A model generated the notes under the pieces. The model did no database searches. It was not told the DNA's origin and worked only from the letters and a program-made list of their open reading frames with translations. Positions 33,911 to 42,091 of a stretch of DNA of 64,000 nt are shown one piece after another; the stretch's first letter is position 1, and each line of letters begins with the position of its first letter. Made by a program: the position numbers and the translations under genes. Origin of the DNA: Galactobacillus timonensis (lineage in GTDB: Bacteria > Bacillota_I > Bacilli_A > Erysipelotrichales > Erysipelotrichaceae); assembly GCF_900240265.1 (NCBI RefSeq), contig NZ_LT964739.1, forward strand, positions 1,182,709 through 1,246,708, read 5' to 3'.

Positions 33911-35011
33911 ATGGCAGTTAGTAAGCGCGGTGATTCGTGGCAGGCGCGCGTTGAGTACCGTGACGCGGCCGGTCGTATTCACAAACTGACGGGCACCGCG
34001 CCAACGAAATCAGAGGCCCGTGTGATTGAATCCGAGTTATTGCGCAAGCGTGACATGATGCGCCGTGGCGGCGATGGTACTGCGGACGCCGCTCATGTTC
34101 CGACATTCGCCGATATGCTCGCAGCGTATGCGGATTGGCGCGGGTGCGGTGAACGAGTGCGCGAAAAGCAGGCATCGCACATACAGTACCGATTGCAGGA
34201 TATCGCCGGCATGCGCATGGATCAGATTACGCGGGCAACGCTTTCGGATTTGCAGCGCTCAATTGCCGGATCCGATTATTCTTCCGCCGTGCGCAATGAG
34301 ACTATTCAGCTCGTGCGGGCGGTGTGCCGCTATTATGCGGCCGTGTATGGTGCGCCGGATCCGTCTGTGCTGATGCACGCCGTCCCGCAGACGCCGGATG
34401 AGGTGCTGCGCGTGTCAGAGCATCCAGTGCTTACGCCAGATCAGTTTGCACGTGTTGTGCCGTATGCGCCTTCGCCATATCGTGAATTTTTTATCATTCT
34501 CTTTTGGACCGGGATGCGCCGGGGTGAACTGATTGCGCTGTACCGTGATGACGTTGATGTCAGCGGGCAGCGGCTGCATGTTGCGCATAGCCAACGCAAC
34601 GCAACGCAGGTACGCGGGACAACGAAAACGCGGGCTGTGCGCTGGATTGGCATTGACGATACAACATGGCAGGTTGTTTTGCAGGTTTATCACAACAGCG
34701 CCGGCCCGTATCTGTTCGGCGGTGATCGCCCGCTGTCGCCAACTACGCTTGATCGCCAATGGCACGCCGCTATGTCCGCTGCAACTGCCGATGATCCGCT
34801 GCTCCCGCAGATCACAATTCACGGGCTGCGCCATTCGCACGCAACGTGGCTGATTAATTCCGGTGTAAACATTGTCGCCGTATCGCGCCGGCTCGGTCAC
34901 GCCTCGGTGGAACAGACGCTCAGAACGTATACGCATCTGCTGGATAATACAGGCGCACAATGCGTGCAATACATCACCGATTACCGGGGCGCTCATAACT
35001 CCGGCAGCTAG
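33911..35011 (+). CDS. int: Tyrosine-recombinase integrase
   Basis: 366 aa from ATG at 33911 (GGGGAGG 8 nt upstream; a GTG ten codons earlier precedes that site). N-terminal arm-binding domain (SWQARVEYRDAAGRIHKLTG, about 7-60), core-binding domain (about 70-170), catalytic domain with Arg in GMRRGEL, Lys in GTTKT, HGLRHSHATW (H-x-x-R), His in RRLGHAS and nucleophile Tyr in LRTYTHLL. Catalyses integration into tRNA-Gly. Located 530 bp from attR. Confidence 0.94.
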   Translation: MAVSKRGDSWQARVEYRDAAGRIHKLTGTAPTKSEARVIESELLRKRDMMRRGGDGTADAAHVPTFADMLAAYADWRGCGERVREKQASHIQYRLQDIAGMRMDQITRATLSDLQRSIAGSDYSSAVRNETIQLVRAVCRYYAAVYGAPDPSVLMHAVPQTPDEVLRVSEHPVLTPDQFARVVPYAPSPYREFFIILFWTGMRRGELIALYRDDVDVSGQRLHVAHSQRNATQVRGTTKTRAVRWIGIDDTTWQVVLQVYHNSAGPYLFGGDRPLSPTTLDRQWHAAMSAATADDPLLPQITIHGLRHSHATWLINSGVNIVAVSRRLGHASVEQTLRTYTHLLDNTGAQCVQYITDYRGAHNSGS

Positions 35012-35025
35012 CACAAACGCACAGA

Positions 35026-35134
35026 ATGCGATTTTTGGCCTCTCCCGGGCCCGTATAGCGCTTTTATGCGTCTGCCCGATAAAATATGCGTCCGGGTGCT
35101 GTTTGCGCCGCTAGGGCCCTTAAAACGCGGAATA
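35026..35134. repeat. Imperfect 109-bp direct repeat, copy A
   Basis: Begins ATGCGATTTTTGGCCTCTCC, includes CTGCCCGATAAAATAT and ends near CCCTTAAAACGCGGAATA. Copy B begins 182 bp later. Confidence 0.7.
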
Positions 35135-35172
35135 GCACATATGCCGTTTTCTGCTAGCAGGCTCCGCAGCTG

Positions 35173-35193
35173 TTGTGGCGGTTTGTGTGGCGG
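35173..35193 (+). repeat. GTGGCGG pair, attR side (inner)
   Basis: TTGTGGCGG at 35173-35181 and GTGTGGCGG at 35185-35193, 12 bp apart, the same spacing as the attL-side pair. Confidence 0.55.
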
Positions 35194-35207
35194 CGTAAAC
35201 TCGCAAG

Positions 35208-35315
35208 ATGCGATTCTAGGCCTCTCCCGTGCCCGTAGAGCGATTTTATGCGCTTGCCCGATAAAATATCCATCCGCGCCGTGTTGGCGCTCCTATGGCC
35301 CTTAAAACGCAAAAT
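35208..35315. repeat. Imperfect 109-bp direct repeat, copy B
   Basis: Begins ATGCGATTCTAGGCCTCTCC and shares TTGCCCGATAAAATAT and GGCCCTTAAAACGC with copy A. The unit lies on both sides of a GTGGCGG pair (35173-35193). Confidence 0.7.
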
Positions 35316-35346
35316 ACAGCGTGCCCATTTTTAACGCTTACGGGGC

Positions 35347-35388
35347 GGGGGTATGAGCGATAATTAAACATACCCCCATGGGGTATAC
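35347..35388. repeat. Three-armed inverted repeat GGGGGTATG
   Basis: GGGGGTATG (35347-35355), CATACCCCC (35369-35377, perfect complement) and GGGGTATAC (35380-35388). The middle arm can pair with either neighbour. Candidate binding site for an excision or copy-control protein. Confidence 0.5.
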
Positions 35389-35433
35389 TGAGGCGCTGAT
35401 CCTCGTTTGTGCGCGGCCGATGCGCAGCATAAC

Positions 35434-35492
35434 ATGTGGCGGTGTGTGGCGGCGCTCGGACTGCCTGTGCGCGTGTGGCGGTGATGTGGCGG
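35434..35492 (+). repeat. Two further GTGGCGG pairs next to attR
   Basis: ATGTGGCGG 35434-35442 with GTGTGGCGG 35444-35452, then GTGTGGCGG 35473-35481 with ATGTGGCGG 35484-35492. The last pair is 50 bp from attR. Confidence 0.55.
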
Positions 35493-35542
35493 AACCGGAT
35501 GCGCCTCTTCCGAACAACTATGAAAATGCGCCAGGAAAACAG

Positions 35543-35615
35543 TCTGTAATTCAATGGTAGAATGCGACCTTCCCAAGGTTGATACGCGGGTCCGATTCCC
35601 GTCAGGTGCTCCATA
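35543..35615 (+). repeat. attR: 73-bp direct repeat (tRNA-Gly 3' fragment)
   Basis: Identical to 9701-9773. The three bases that would complete the acceptor stem are CAG instead of GCA, so this copy cannot fold a normal tRNA. Confidence 0.95.
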
Positions 35616-35624
35616 TATGAAAAT

Positions 35625-35645
35625 CCGCATGGCAATGCGGTTTTT
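35625..35645 (+). terminator. Ancestral tRNA-Gly terminator, now stranded at attR
   Basis: CCGCAT-GGCA-ATGCGG followed by TTTTT, 13 nt after the tRNA-like CCA end. Confidence 0.8.
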
Positions 35646-35793
35646 CTTTATGCACCAAGCGTAAGCGACAGCCAGGTGATGATAGACCAGAAGCTGATCA
35701 AAGGATCATCAACAGGCAAATCGATCACGGGTAACTTGATGCGTGTTTCAGGCATCGAACGAAGCTCGCTGAACGGAAGGTGAATTGCAATGC

Positions 35794-35799
35794 TAGAAT
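35794..35799 (+). promoter_or_regulatory. Extended -10 box 6 nt before the AraC-family ATG
   Basis: TGCTAGAAT; ATG at 35806. A GTGAATT / AATTCAC inverted repeat (35780-35803) brackets the box, a possible autoregulatory operator. Confidence 0.45.
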
Positions 35800-35805
35800 T
35801 CACTC

Positions 35806-36747
35806 ATGGATGAAGTGAATATATTCTCTCAGCGGGCACCGCGTTTTCCTGCCCACGACGGGGTGATCGATATCGGCACCCTGTTTCATGAAGATGTCTA
35901 TGCGGCGTTTTATTACGCTTACAACATGGAGGAGTGCGACGGTGCCGTTCCGCTGCATTGTCACATTGATTTTGAATTGTTCTCTGTGGAACAGGGAGTG
36001 GTTCAGCTTCAGGTTAACGAAAAGATCATGACTCTTCGCGAACATGAAGGTGTCTTCATCAACAGTAAAGTCATCCATCGCTTTGAAGCGATCGGGACAC
36101 AACCCTGCCGTATCGCGGGGCTGCACTTTTCTTCCCGCTACGTCAATGGCGGCAATATGCGCCTGTATAACCGATATATGGAAGGGATTGTTAACAGTGC
36201 GGCGTTTGACTGCATCCTTCTGTCCGGTAAAGAGAGTGCCCCCGTTCTGCGCCGGCTTCAAACCATCATTTCCGATTTTTTGGAGAATAAGGATGGCAGC
36301 GACCTCTTTGCCCGCAGCCGGTTTGCGGAAGCGTGGTACTACCTGTGGAAGCTGTGCGAAAAAGATACTGCCGGTGGTGATCATTGTATCCCCGCCCGTC
36401 GCAGCCGAACCATGGTAATGCTCCAGTATATGGACCGGCATATCAGTGACAGGATCCGGCTTGCGGATCTTGCCCGTGCCGCCTCCGTATCCGTTCCGGA
36501 AGTGATTCGCTGCTTTCAGGAAACGTTTCAGACGTCGCCGATGCAGTATCTTTACTCGTTCCGCATGAAGGATGCTTCGCGCCGCCTGCGGGAAACATCC
36601 TGTACCATTCAGGAGATTGCCCGCCAGGTAGGCTACAGCAGTCCGAGCTACTTTACGAGGGATTTTCGGCGGGAATTTGGAGTTACTCCTTCACAGTACC
36701 GGCAAAGGATCAATAATTCACAAGGATCAGATTTTTCTATTTTCTGA
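35806..36747 (+). CDS. AraC-family transcription regulator
   Basis: 313 aa. N-terminal cupin-like sensing domain (CHIDFELFSVEQGVVQLQVN, about 45-140) and two C-terminal helix-turn-helix motifs (IRLADLARAASVSVPEVIRC and CTIQEIARQVGYSSPSYFTR, then FRREFGVTPSQYR). It lies 72 bp upstream of, and in line with, the exported flavoprotein gene, so it is the likely regulator of that reductase. No ribosome-binding site precedes the ATG; see the -10 box placed 6 nt upstream. Confidence 0.88.
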   Translation: MDEVNIFSQRAPRFPAHDGVIDIGTLFHEDVYAAFYYAYNMEECDGAVPLHCHIDFELFSVEQGVVQLQVNEKIMTLREHEGVFINSKVIHRFEAIGTQPCRIAGLHFSSRYVNGGNMRLYNRYMEGIVNSAAFDCILLSGKESAPVLRRLQTIISDFLENKDGSDLFARSRFAEAWYYLWKLCEKDTAGGDHCIPARRSRTMVMLQYMDRHISDRIRLADLARAASVSVPEVIRCFQETFQTSPMQYLYSFRMKDASRRLRETSCTIQEIARQVGYSSPSYFTRDFRREFGVTPSQYRQRINNSQGSDFSIF

Positions 36748-36819
36748 CAAGATAATGATATTGTGAAATTCCTCTCTTCTATAGAATGAAAGGGCTTTAC
36801 ATTCCAGGGAGGAAAGAAA

Positions 36820-39348
36820 ATGAAACGATTCAGTACACTTCTTCTTTCCACGCTGATGCTTCTTTCTATGGCCGGATGTGCTTCCAGCACCTCCGATGCC
36901 AAGTATAAGGCGGGGACTTATACAGGAACAGCAGCGGGGAAAAACGGAGACGTTACGGTGGAGGTTGTTCTCAGTGACAACGCCATTGACAGCGTAACCG
37001 TCAAAGATCAGAAGGAAACGGCGGGCATTGCCGATCCGGCTCTTGAGCAGATTCCGGCCGCTATTGTTGAGGCACAAAGCACGGCAGTCGATACTGTATC
37101 CGGCGCAACGATCACCTCGCAGGCAATCATCGATGCGACCAATGCCGCTCTTACATCGGCAGGCGTCGATGTGTCAGACATGGCAGCACCGGCTTCTTCT
37201 GAAAACAAGCCGGTAACTTATACCGCCGGAACCTATACTGGCAAAGCTTCCGGTTATAACGGACCGGTGGAGCTGGATGTCACCTTCAGTGCCGATGGCA
37301 TTGAAGATATCGCGGTCAAGACAAGCAGCGAAACGGCTCATGTCGGCGATGTTGCATATGACATTATGTTTGCGGATGCCAAGGAAGCTAACGGGTCTGG
37401 TATCGATACGGTATCGGGCGCAACGTTTACCTCGGCCGCTGTTCGTGAAGCACTCAATGATGCGGCACAGCAGGCAAAGGCTTCCGATCTTGCGGCATTC
37501 AAATCCAATACGGTTCATCATGAAGCCAAGGATCCGATCGAAGATACATGGGATGTTGTCATTGTTGGCGGCGGCGGTGCCGGCATGATGGCAGCTGCCC
37601 AGGCAGCCCAGGATGGCAGCACCGTTCTTGTCATTGAAAAGAATGCGGAGATTGGTGGCAACACACTGGTTTCCGGCGGCGCCTTCCAGTCGGTGATGCC
37701 TTATCTTGTCTGGGATCCGGAAAACCCGGATGCGACCACAGGTATCAATCCGCTCGATGGCAAAGAGTATGCGAAGGTTCTCAATGATGCTGGCCGCATT
37801 GATACGCTGCGCACCATTTACAACTGGTCCGAAGAACCGTTTGACGGAACTCTGGATAAAGATCATCCGTTTGTTGCAGGTGACATTTCGCTGAATGCGG
37901 CACGCGGCGTCCATGCCGAGTATCTGCCGGTTCTCAAGGATCTCAAGGCAGAGATCAAGAAGTACCTTGACTGGGCAGACGCACAGATGGCGGCTGGCAA
38001 ACAGGAGACGGAGCTTCCGCTCTTCTCGACGCTGAATCTGCATGTTTTCCAGACCTACTATGGCGGCCTGCGTCCCAATGAGGAAGGCACCGACTGGATC
38101 TATGGCGACGTTGATCTTGTGAAGCAGGTGATTGAAGGCGGCCAGGAAATCAAGCCATGGCTCGTGGAACAGGGTGCACAGTTCGACTATGAAAAACAGT
38201 CGACACTCATCGGCTGCCTGTGGCAGAGAGAAAACGCTGTCGTTGGCGGAACGGTTGACGGAGAATTCTATGAATCCAAGTGGGGCGCCTACTTTGCTGT
38301 TCCAAAGAATACCGTTCTGAAGGCAAACGACCATAACGAGGTTCTGACCCGCACTACGGCACAATCCCTGATTACGGAAGATGGAAGAGTGACCGGTGTC
38401 AATGCCGTCATGTACGATGGCACCACGGTAACCGCTCATGCGACCAAGGGTGTCATTCTTGCGACCGGCGGCTATGGTGCCAATATTCCGATGGTCCAGT
38501 CGACCAATGATTATTGGCAGTCAGATTTCATTGCCGACAACATTGGCACAACAAACCGTTCCTCGCTGCAGGGCGATGGTATCACAATGGCAGAAAGCCT
38601 GAATGCCGCAACCGAAGGCGAAGGATGGACACAGATGATGCCCCTGGGATGGGTTGACAATGGCAACCTCGCAGGCGGCGCCGGAGAAAATGTTATCTTC
38701 ATCGATGCGGCAACCGGCAAGCGTTATGTCGATGAGTCCGCAGAACGTGATGTTCTCTCGGAAGGTGCCTTCGAACACGGCATGTCGCAGGATGCGGCAG
38801 AGAAGCTCGGCCTCAAGTATGTTCCGGGCATCTATGTCGAAATTTCTAACGTTAACACTGTTGCCGGCCCGGGCGGCTTCAACAATGCCCAGACCGATAT
38901 TGAAGGCAGAATGTATTTCCGCACCGTGAAAGAAACTGCCGAAATGATCGGCTGTGACGCAGAGACGCTGCGCAAAACCATCGAAGATTATGATGCCTAT
39001 GTCATGGGCACCGCTGATTCACTCGACGTTGATAAGCTTTCGGTACGCGGAACAATCGGCGAAGTGGAAAAAGATGAAAATGGCCATTATCTGCCGGATA
39101 CTTACAAGCTGGACAAGGTACGTGTCCGTTTCATGGCTCCTTCGACGCACCATACAATGGGCGGACTGAAGGTGGATCTGGACCGCCATGTTCTGGATAA
39201 TAATGGCAGCGCCATTGCCGGCCTCTATGCGGCAGGCGAAGTTACCGGCGGCATCCATGCGGGCAACCGTCTCGGCGGAAACGCTATTACAGAAATCATT
39301 GTTTCCGGACGCGCAGCCGCAAAGGCAGTTGACGCAGACAATCAGTAA
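36820..39348 (+). CDS. Lipoprotein flavin reductase: two FMN-bind domains plus FAD fumarate-reductase domain
   Basis: 842 aa. Signal peptide with lipobox LSMAGC (Cys20). Two FMN-bind domains (about 28-105 and 115-195), each with the flavinylation motif: DTVSGATITS and DTVSGATFTS, whose Thr would be loaded with FMN by an ApbE transferase. Then an FAD-binding fumarate reductase/urocanate reductase domain (about 225-840) with VVIVGGGGAGMMAAAQ, THHTMGG and GEVTGGIHAGNRLGG. It should reduce an external unsaturated acid with electrons delivered outside the membrane. The acceptor cannot be told. GGGAGG precedes the ATG and a terminator follows. Confidence 0.88.
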   Translation: MKRFSTLLLSTLMLLSMAGCASSTSDAKYKAGTYTGTAAGKNGDVTVEVVLSDNAIDSVTVKDQKETAGIADPALEQIPAAIVEAQSTAVDTVSGATITSQAIIDATNAALTSAGVDVSDMAAPASSENKPVTYTAGTYTGKASGYNGPVELDVTFSADGIEDIAVKTSSETAHVGDVAYDIMFADAKEANGSGIDTVSGATFTSAAVREALNDAAQQAKASDLAAFKSNTVHHEAKDPIEDTWDVVIVGGGGAGMMAAAQAAQDGSTVLVIEKNAEIGGNTLVSGGAFQSVMPYLVWDPENPDATTGINPLDGKEYAKVLNDAGRIDTLRTIYNWSEEPFDGTLDKDHPFVAGDISLNAARGVHAEYLPVLKDLKAEIKKYLDWADAQMAAGKQETELPLFSTLNLHVFQTYYGGLRPNEEGTDWIYGDVDLVKQVIEGGQEIKPWLVEQGAQFDYEKQSTLIGCLWQRENAVVGGTVDGEFYESKWGAYFAVPKNTVLKANDHNEVLTRTTAQSLITEDGRVTGVNAVMYDGTTVTAHATKGVILATGGYGANIPMVQSTNDYWQSDFIADNIGTTNRSSLQGDGITMAESLNAATEGEGWTQMMPLGWVDNGNLAGGAGENVIFIDAATGKRYVDESAERDVLSEGAFEHGMSQDAAEKLGLKYVPGIYVEISNVNTVAGPGGFNNAQTDIEGRMYFRTVKETAEMIGCDAETLRKTIEDYDAYVMGTADSLDVDKLSVRGTIGEVEKDENGHYLPDTYKLDKVRVRFMAPSTHHTMGGLKVDLDRHVLDNNGSAIAGLYAAGEVTGGIHAGNRLGGNAITEIIVSGRAAAKAVDADNQ

Positions 39349-39380
39349 TTCGATTCAATTTCTTATCCTGCATTCCTTTT

Positions 39381-39404
39381 CCGGGGCCTTGTGCCCCGGT
39401 TTTT
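39381..39404 (+). terminator. Terminator of the flavoprotein gene
   Basis: CCGGGGC-CTTGT-GCCCCGG followed by TTTTT. Confidence 0.85.
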
Positions 39405-39425
39405 CTGTATTTGGGCCCTGAAAAA

Positions 39426-40313
39426 TCAGCGCTCCAGCTGCTGCAGAATCGCTGGAGCCTGTTTCCTGATAAACGAAATAAAGGTCTTCGCCGCCAAAGG
39501 CAAAGCTTCATAACTGCGCCAGCCCATGGCGATGGTACGCTCAAACGGTTCCTCAATCGGCACAACTGCAACTCCCTTCGAGTAACCGGCAAGGGTCAGA
39601 CGAAACAGAATAGAATATCCCATATCTTTCTGTACCATTGTCAGAATGGAGTAGTCATCTGTAATCTTGTAGCGGATATCGGGATGAAGATGATGGGTTT
39701 CAAACGCCCGCAGAGCGACACTGTGCTCTCCCTCATCGAGAAGAATATAGGGCAGCTGTTCCAGCTGCGCCAGGGAAACGGAAGAACGATTCGCAAGCGG
39801 TGAAGACAGCGGCAGCACTGCCATCATCGTGTCACTGTAGATCGCTTCCGTCGCAATGCCGCTTACAAACTCCGGGACCACGAAGCCAAAATCCAGCCGC
39901 CCGCTGCGAATATCTGACGCGATGGAATCATATTCCCCCTGGCGCAGCTCAAAACGCACCGCAGGATAAATCTGCTCAAAGTCATGCATCAGGGGAGGAA
40001 GAAGATTACGGCTCACACTGGTAAAGGTGCCGATACGGATGATGGCACGGCTGAATCCCGCCATTTCCTTCTTCTTTTCTTCCAGCGCTTTCTCGGCTGT
40101 AACGACGGCCTGAAAATAGGGAAGATAGTCTTCCCCGTCCCTGGTCAGCGTGATCCCGTTTTTTCCCCGCAGAAGAAGGGTGGTACCCGTTTCCTCTTCC
40201 AGTGAACGGATGGCCTGCGAAATGGCGGACTGCGAATAGCCGAGAGCTTCCGCAGCTTTCGTAAACGAATGGCTTTGTATCACCTGAAGAAAGATCTGAT
40301 AGCGGTTATCCAT
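39426..40313 (-). CDS. LysR-family transcription regulator
   Basis: 295 aa. N-terminal winged helix (FLQVIQSHSFTKAAEALGYS, QSAISQAIRSLEEE) and a periplasmic-binding-like effector domain (IIRIGTFTSVSRNLLPPLMH onward). AAGGAG lies 7 nt before ATG. Divergent from azlCD across 109 bp, so it most likely controls that exporter in response to an amino acid. A terminator from the opposite gene lies just past its 3' end. Confidence 0.9.
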   Translation of the reverse strand: MDNRYQIFLQVIQSHSFTKAAEALGYSQSAISQAIRSLEEETGTTLLLRGKNGITLTRDGEDYLPYFQAVVTAEKALEEKKKEMAGFSRAIIRIGTFTSVSRNLLPPLMHDFEQIYPAVRFELRQGEYDSIASDIRSGRLDFGFVVPEFVSGIATEAIYSDTMMAVLPLSSPLANRSSVSLAQLEQLPYILLDEGEHSVALRAFETHHLHPDIRYKITDDYSILTMVQKDMGYSILFRLTLAGYSKGVAVVPIEEPFERTIAMGWRSYEALPLAAKTFISFIRKQAPAILQQLER

Positions 40314-40422
40314 AAGTACTCCTTATGAAACCATTATAAAGATTTGTTTTACTGATTGTATTTCAAACTCAATAATTAGAGAAGAAAAAATAGGAAAGGG
40401 AATCGTATCCGATTGAATTTTT

Positions 40423-41169
40423 ATGACAACAGCAGCTGCCGACATCAAACTGACGAATCACTCCGATAACCGCATCGAATTTGCCCGGGGAATCAAGGAT
40501 GGTATCCCCATCATGACAGGTTACTTCGCCGTCTCCTTTGCACTGGGTATTGCCATGCGCAATGCCGGTCTCACACCGGGTGAAGGCCTGATGATGAGTG
40601 TATTGAACACGGCTTCGGCAGGCGAATATGCCGGTATCACGATGATTGCTTCCAATGCCTCTCTGTTTGAGACGGCGCTGATGACGCTGATCGTCAATGC
40701 GCGCTACTTCCTGATGAGCTGCGCATTGTCCCAGAAATTATCGGAGCATACGTTTTTCGGCCATCGTCTTGGCATCAGCTTTGTGATTACGGATGAACTG
40801 TTTGCCATTGCGGCTTCCCGAAAGGGACACCTCAATCCCTTCTATTACTATGGCGCCGCCCTTGTCGCGATCCCAGGATGGGCGGCAGGTACGGTGCTTG
40901 GCGTCATTGCCGGATCTGCGCTGCCATCCATCCTAGTCAGCAGCCTGAGCGTGGCGCTCTACGGCATGTTCCTGGCGGTCATCATTCCGCCCTGCAAAGG
41001 AGATCGTATCCTGCGGCGGATCGTTGTCTGCAGCTTCGTGCTTTCGTATCTTGCAAGTGTTCTGCCGGGCATCTCTTCGATCAGCTCCGGTACGCAGATC
41101 ATCGTGCTGACGGTTGCGATTGCGGCCTTTGCGGCCTGGAAATATCCGATTCCGGAGGAACAGCAATGA
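40423..41169 (+). CDS. azlC: AzlC-family branched-chain amino acid exporter, large subunit
   Basis: 248 aa, about six to seven transmembrane helices. The AzlC signature region is clear: ARGIKDGIPIMTGYFAVSFA and LNTASAGEYAGITMI. With AzlD it exports branched-chain amino acids or analogues. The ATG at 40423 has only a distant AGGG (about 25 nt), so translation may depend on another signal. It ends in a 4-bp ATGA overlap with azlD. The divergent LysR gene is the likely regulator. Confidence 0.9.
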   Translation: MTTAAADIKLTNHSDNRIEFARGIKDGIPIMTGYFAVSFALGIAMRNAGLTPGEGLMMSVLNTASAGEYAGITMIASNASLFETALMTLIVNARYFLMSCALSQKLSEHTFFGHRLGISFVITDELFAIAASRKGHLNPFYYYGAALVAIPGWAAGTVLGVIAGSALPSILVSSLSVALYGMFLAVIIPPCKGDRILRRIVVCSFVLSYLASVLPGISSISSGTQIIVLTVAIAAFAAWKYPIPEEQQ

Positions 41170-41465
41170 AAAGTGTCTGGACCTATATCATTGTGATGGC
41201 GGCGGTGACGTATACGATTCGCGCTCTGCCGATGACGCTGCTGCGCAGACCGATCAAGAGCCGCTTCATTCGTTCGTTTCTTTATTATGTTCCTTATGTG
41301 ACGCTGGCGGTAATGACGTTTCCGGCAATTATCAGCTCTTCCGGCAATATGTGGGCAGGACTTGCGGCATTTGCGGTAGGGCTGTTTCTGAGCTGGCGCA
41401 ATGCAGGATTGTTTGCGACGGCGGCCGGCTGCTGCGCCGCTGTGCTGGTCGCCGGACTTTGGTAA
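41166..41465 (+). CDS. azlD: AzlD-family branched-chain amino acid exporter, small subunit
   Basis: 99 aa, three to four transmembrane helices. The AzlD pattern TYTIRALPMTLLRRPIKSRF, then FLYYVPYVTLAVMTFPAI, is present. Starts inside the azlC stop (ATGA), with GAGGAACAGC upstream. Confidence 0.9.
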   Translation: MKSVWTYIIVMAAVTYTIRALPMTLLRRPIKSRFIRSFLYYVPYVTLAVMTFPAIISSSGNMWAGLAAFAVGLFLSWRNAGLFATAAGCCAAVLVAGLW

Positions 41466-41541
41466 GTTTGCAAAATTGGAAATATGTATACCGGCACAAT
41501 CACGTTGACTGATTACACTGTACATGGAGTAAAGCGAATCT

Positions 41542-42066
41542 ATGCTGCAGGTGGTCGATCTCTGTAAACAGTACAAAACCGGTACGCTGGTGCAGCAGGC
41601 TTTGGACCATGTCAGTCTCAGCCTGCGTGACAACGAATTCGTCGCCATTCTTGGGCCTTCCGGTTCCGGAAAGACGACGCTTTTAAATGTAATTGGCGGC
41701 CTGGATCGGTATGATTCCGGTGATTTAATCATCAATGGCGTATCGACGAAAAAATACAGGGACCGTGACTGGGACTTCTATCGCAACCACACGATCGGCT
41801 TCGTGGCGCTTTCGCTCGTCGTTTCGTCGATCATGATCGGTCTGCTGTCGGGAGTGATGGGAATCGGCCTGACGATTGCGCTGAATCCGCTGGTTTCGCA
41901 TATTCTGCATATTCGTACGCAGTTGCCGGACATTGAGGCCAGCCTTCCGGTCGGATTTGCCGGTGAGCTGGTGCTTTTGAGCATTGGGCTTACGCTTCTG
42001 GGCGGATTCCTGCCATCCCGCAAGGCGGCCGGGAGCGATCCGGTTGCGGCCCTTCGTACAGAGTGA
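41542..42066 (+). pseudogene. Collapsed MacB-type ABC transporter (ATPase start fused to permease end)
   Basis: 174 codons, open, with GGAG before the ATG. Residues 1-87 are the start of a LolD/MacB-type ATPase with Walker A GPSGSGKTT, cut at RNHTIGFV just before the Q-loop. The frame continues directly into permease sequence (VALSLVVSSIMIG), then jumps again to the last permease segment (IGLLSGVMGIGL to the end DPVAALRTE). Walker B, signature motif, most of the permease and its extracellular domain are missing. Two in-frame deletions at short similarities (GFV/AFV and MIG/IIG) explain it. The product cannot be an active transporter. Confidence 0.85.
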
Positions 42067-42076
42067 AGGAGTCTGA

Positions 42077-42082
42077 TATAAT
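42077..42082 (+). promoter_or_regulatory. -10 box 9 nt before ATG at 42092
   Basis: TATAAT, preceded by TG at one base distance (TGATATAAT). It implies a very short or absent leader for the membrane protein gene. Confidence 0.45.
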
Positions 42083-42091
42083 TTGGAAACT

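Larger units (their letters stand above)
35012..35542. other. Integrase-attR region
   Basis: 531 bp without a gene, packed with the repeats described separately: two 109-bp repeats, three GTGGCGG pairs and the three-armed inverted repeat. No excisionase gene could be found in either strand. Confidence 0.7.
9701..35615. mobile_element. Integrated HK97-type siphoprophage (about 25.8 kb)
   Basis: Bounded by identical 73-bp repeats at 9701-9773 and 35543-35615. It carries modules for integration, repression, replication, packaging, head, tail, baseplate and lysis, with no obvious disruption of a core gene. Base usage differs from the flanks: GCG, CGC and GCGC are strikingly common. No excisionase, Cro or primase was recognised. 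At about 26 kb it is small but has every structural step from terminase to endolysin, so it may be inducible. Confidence 0.93.

Noticed and set aside
33507..35315. Possible CRISPR array from the repeats around the integrase
   Set aside because: Only two copies of each repeat, long diverged units, no regular spacers and no cas genes.
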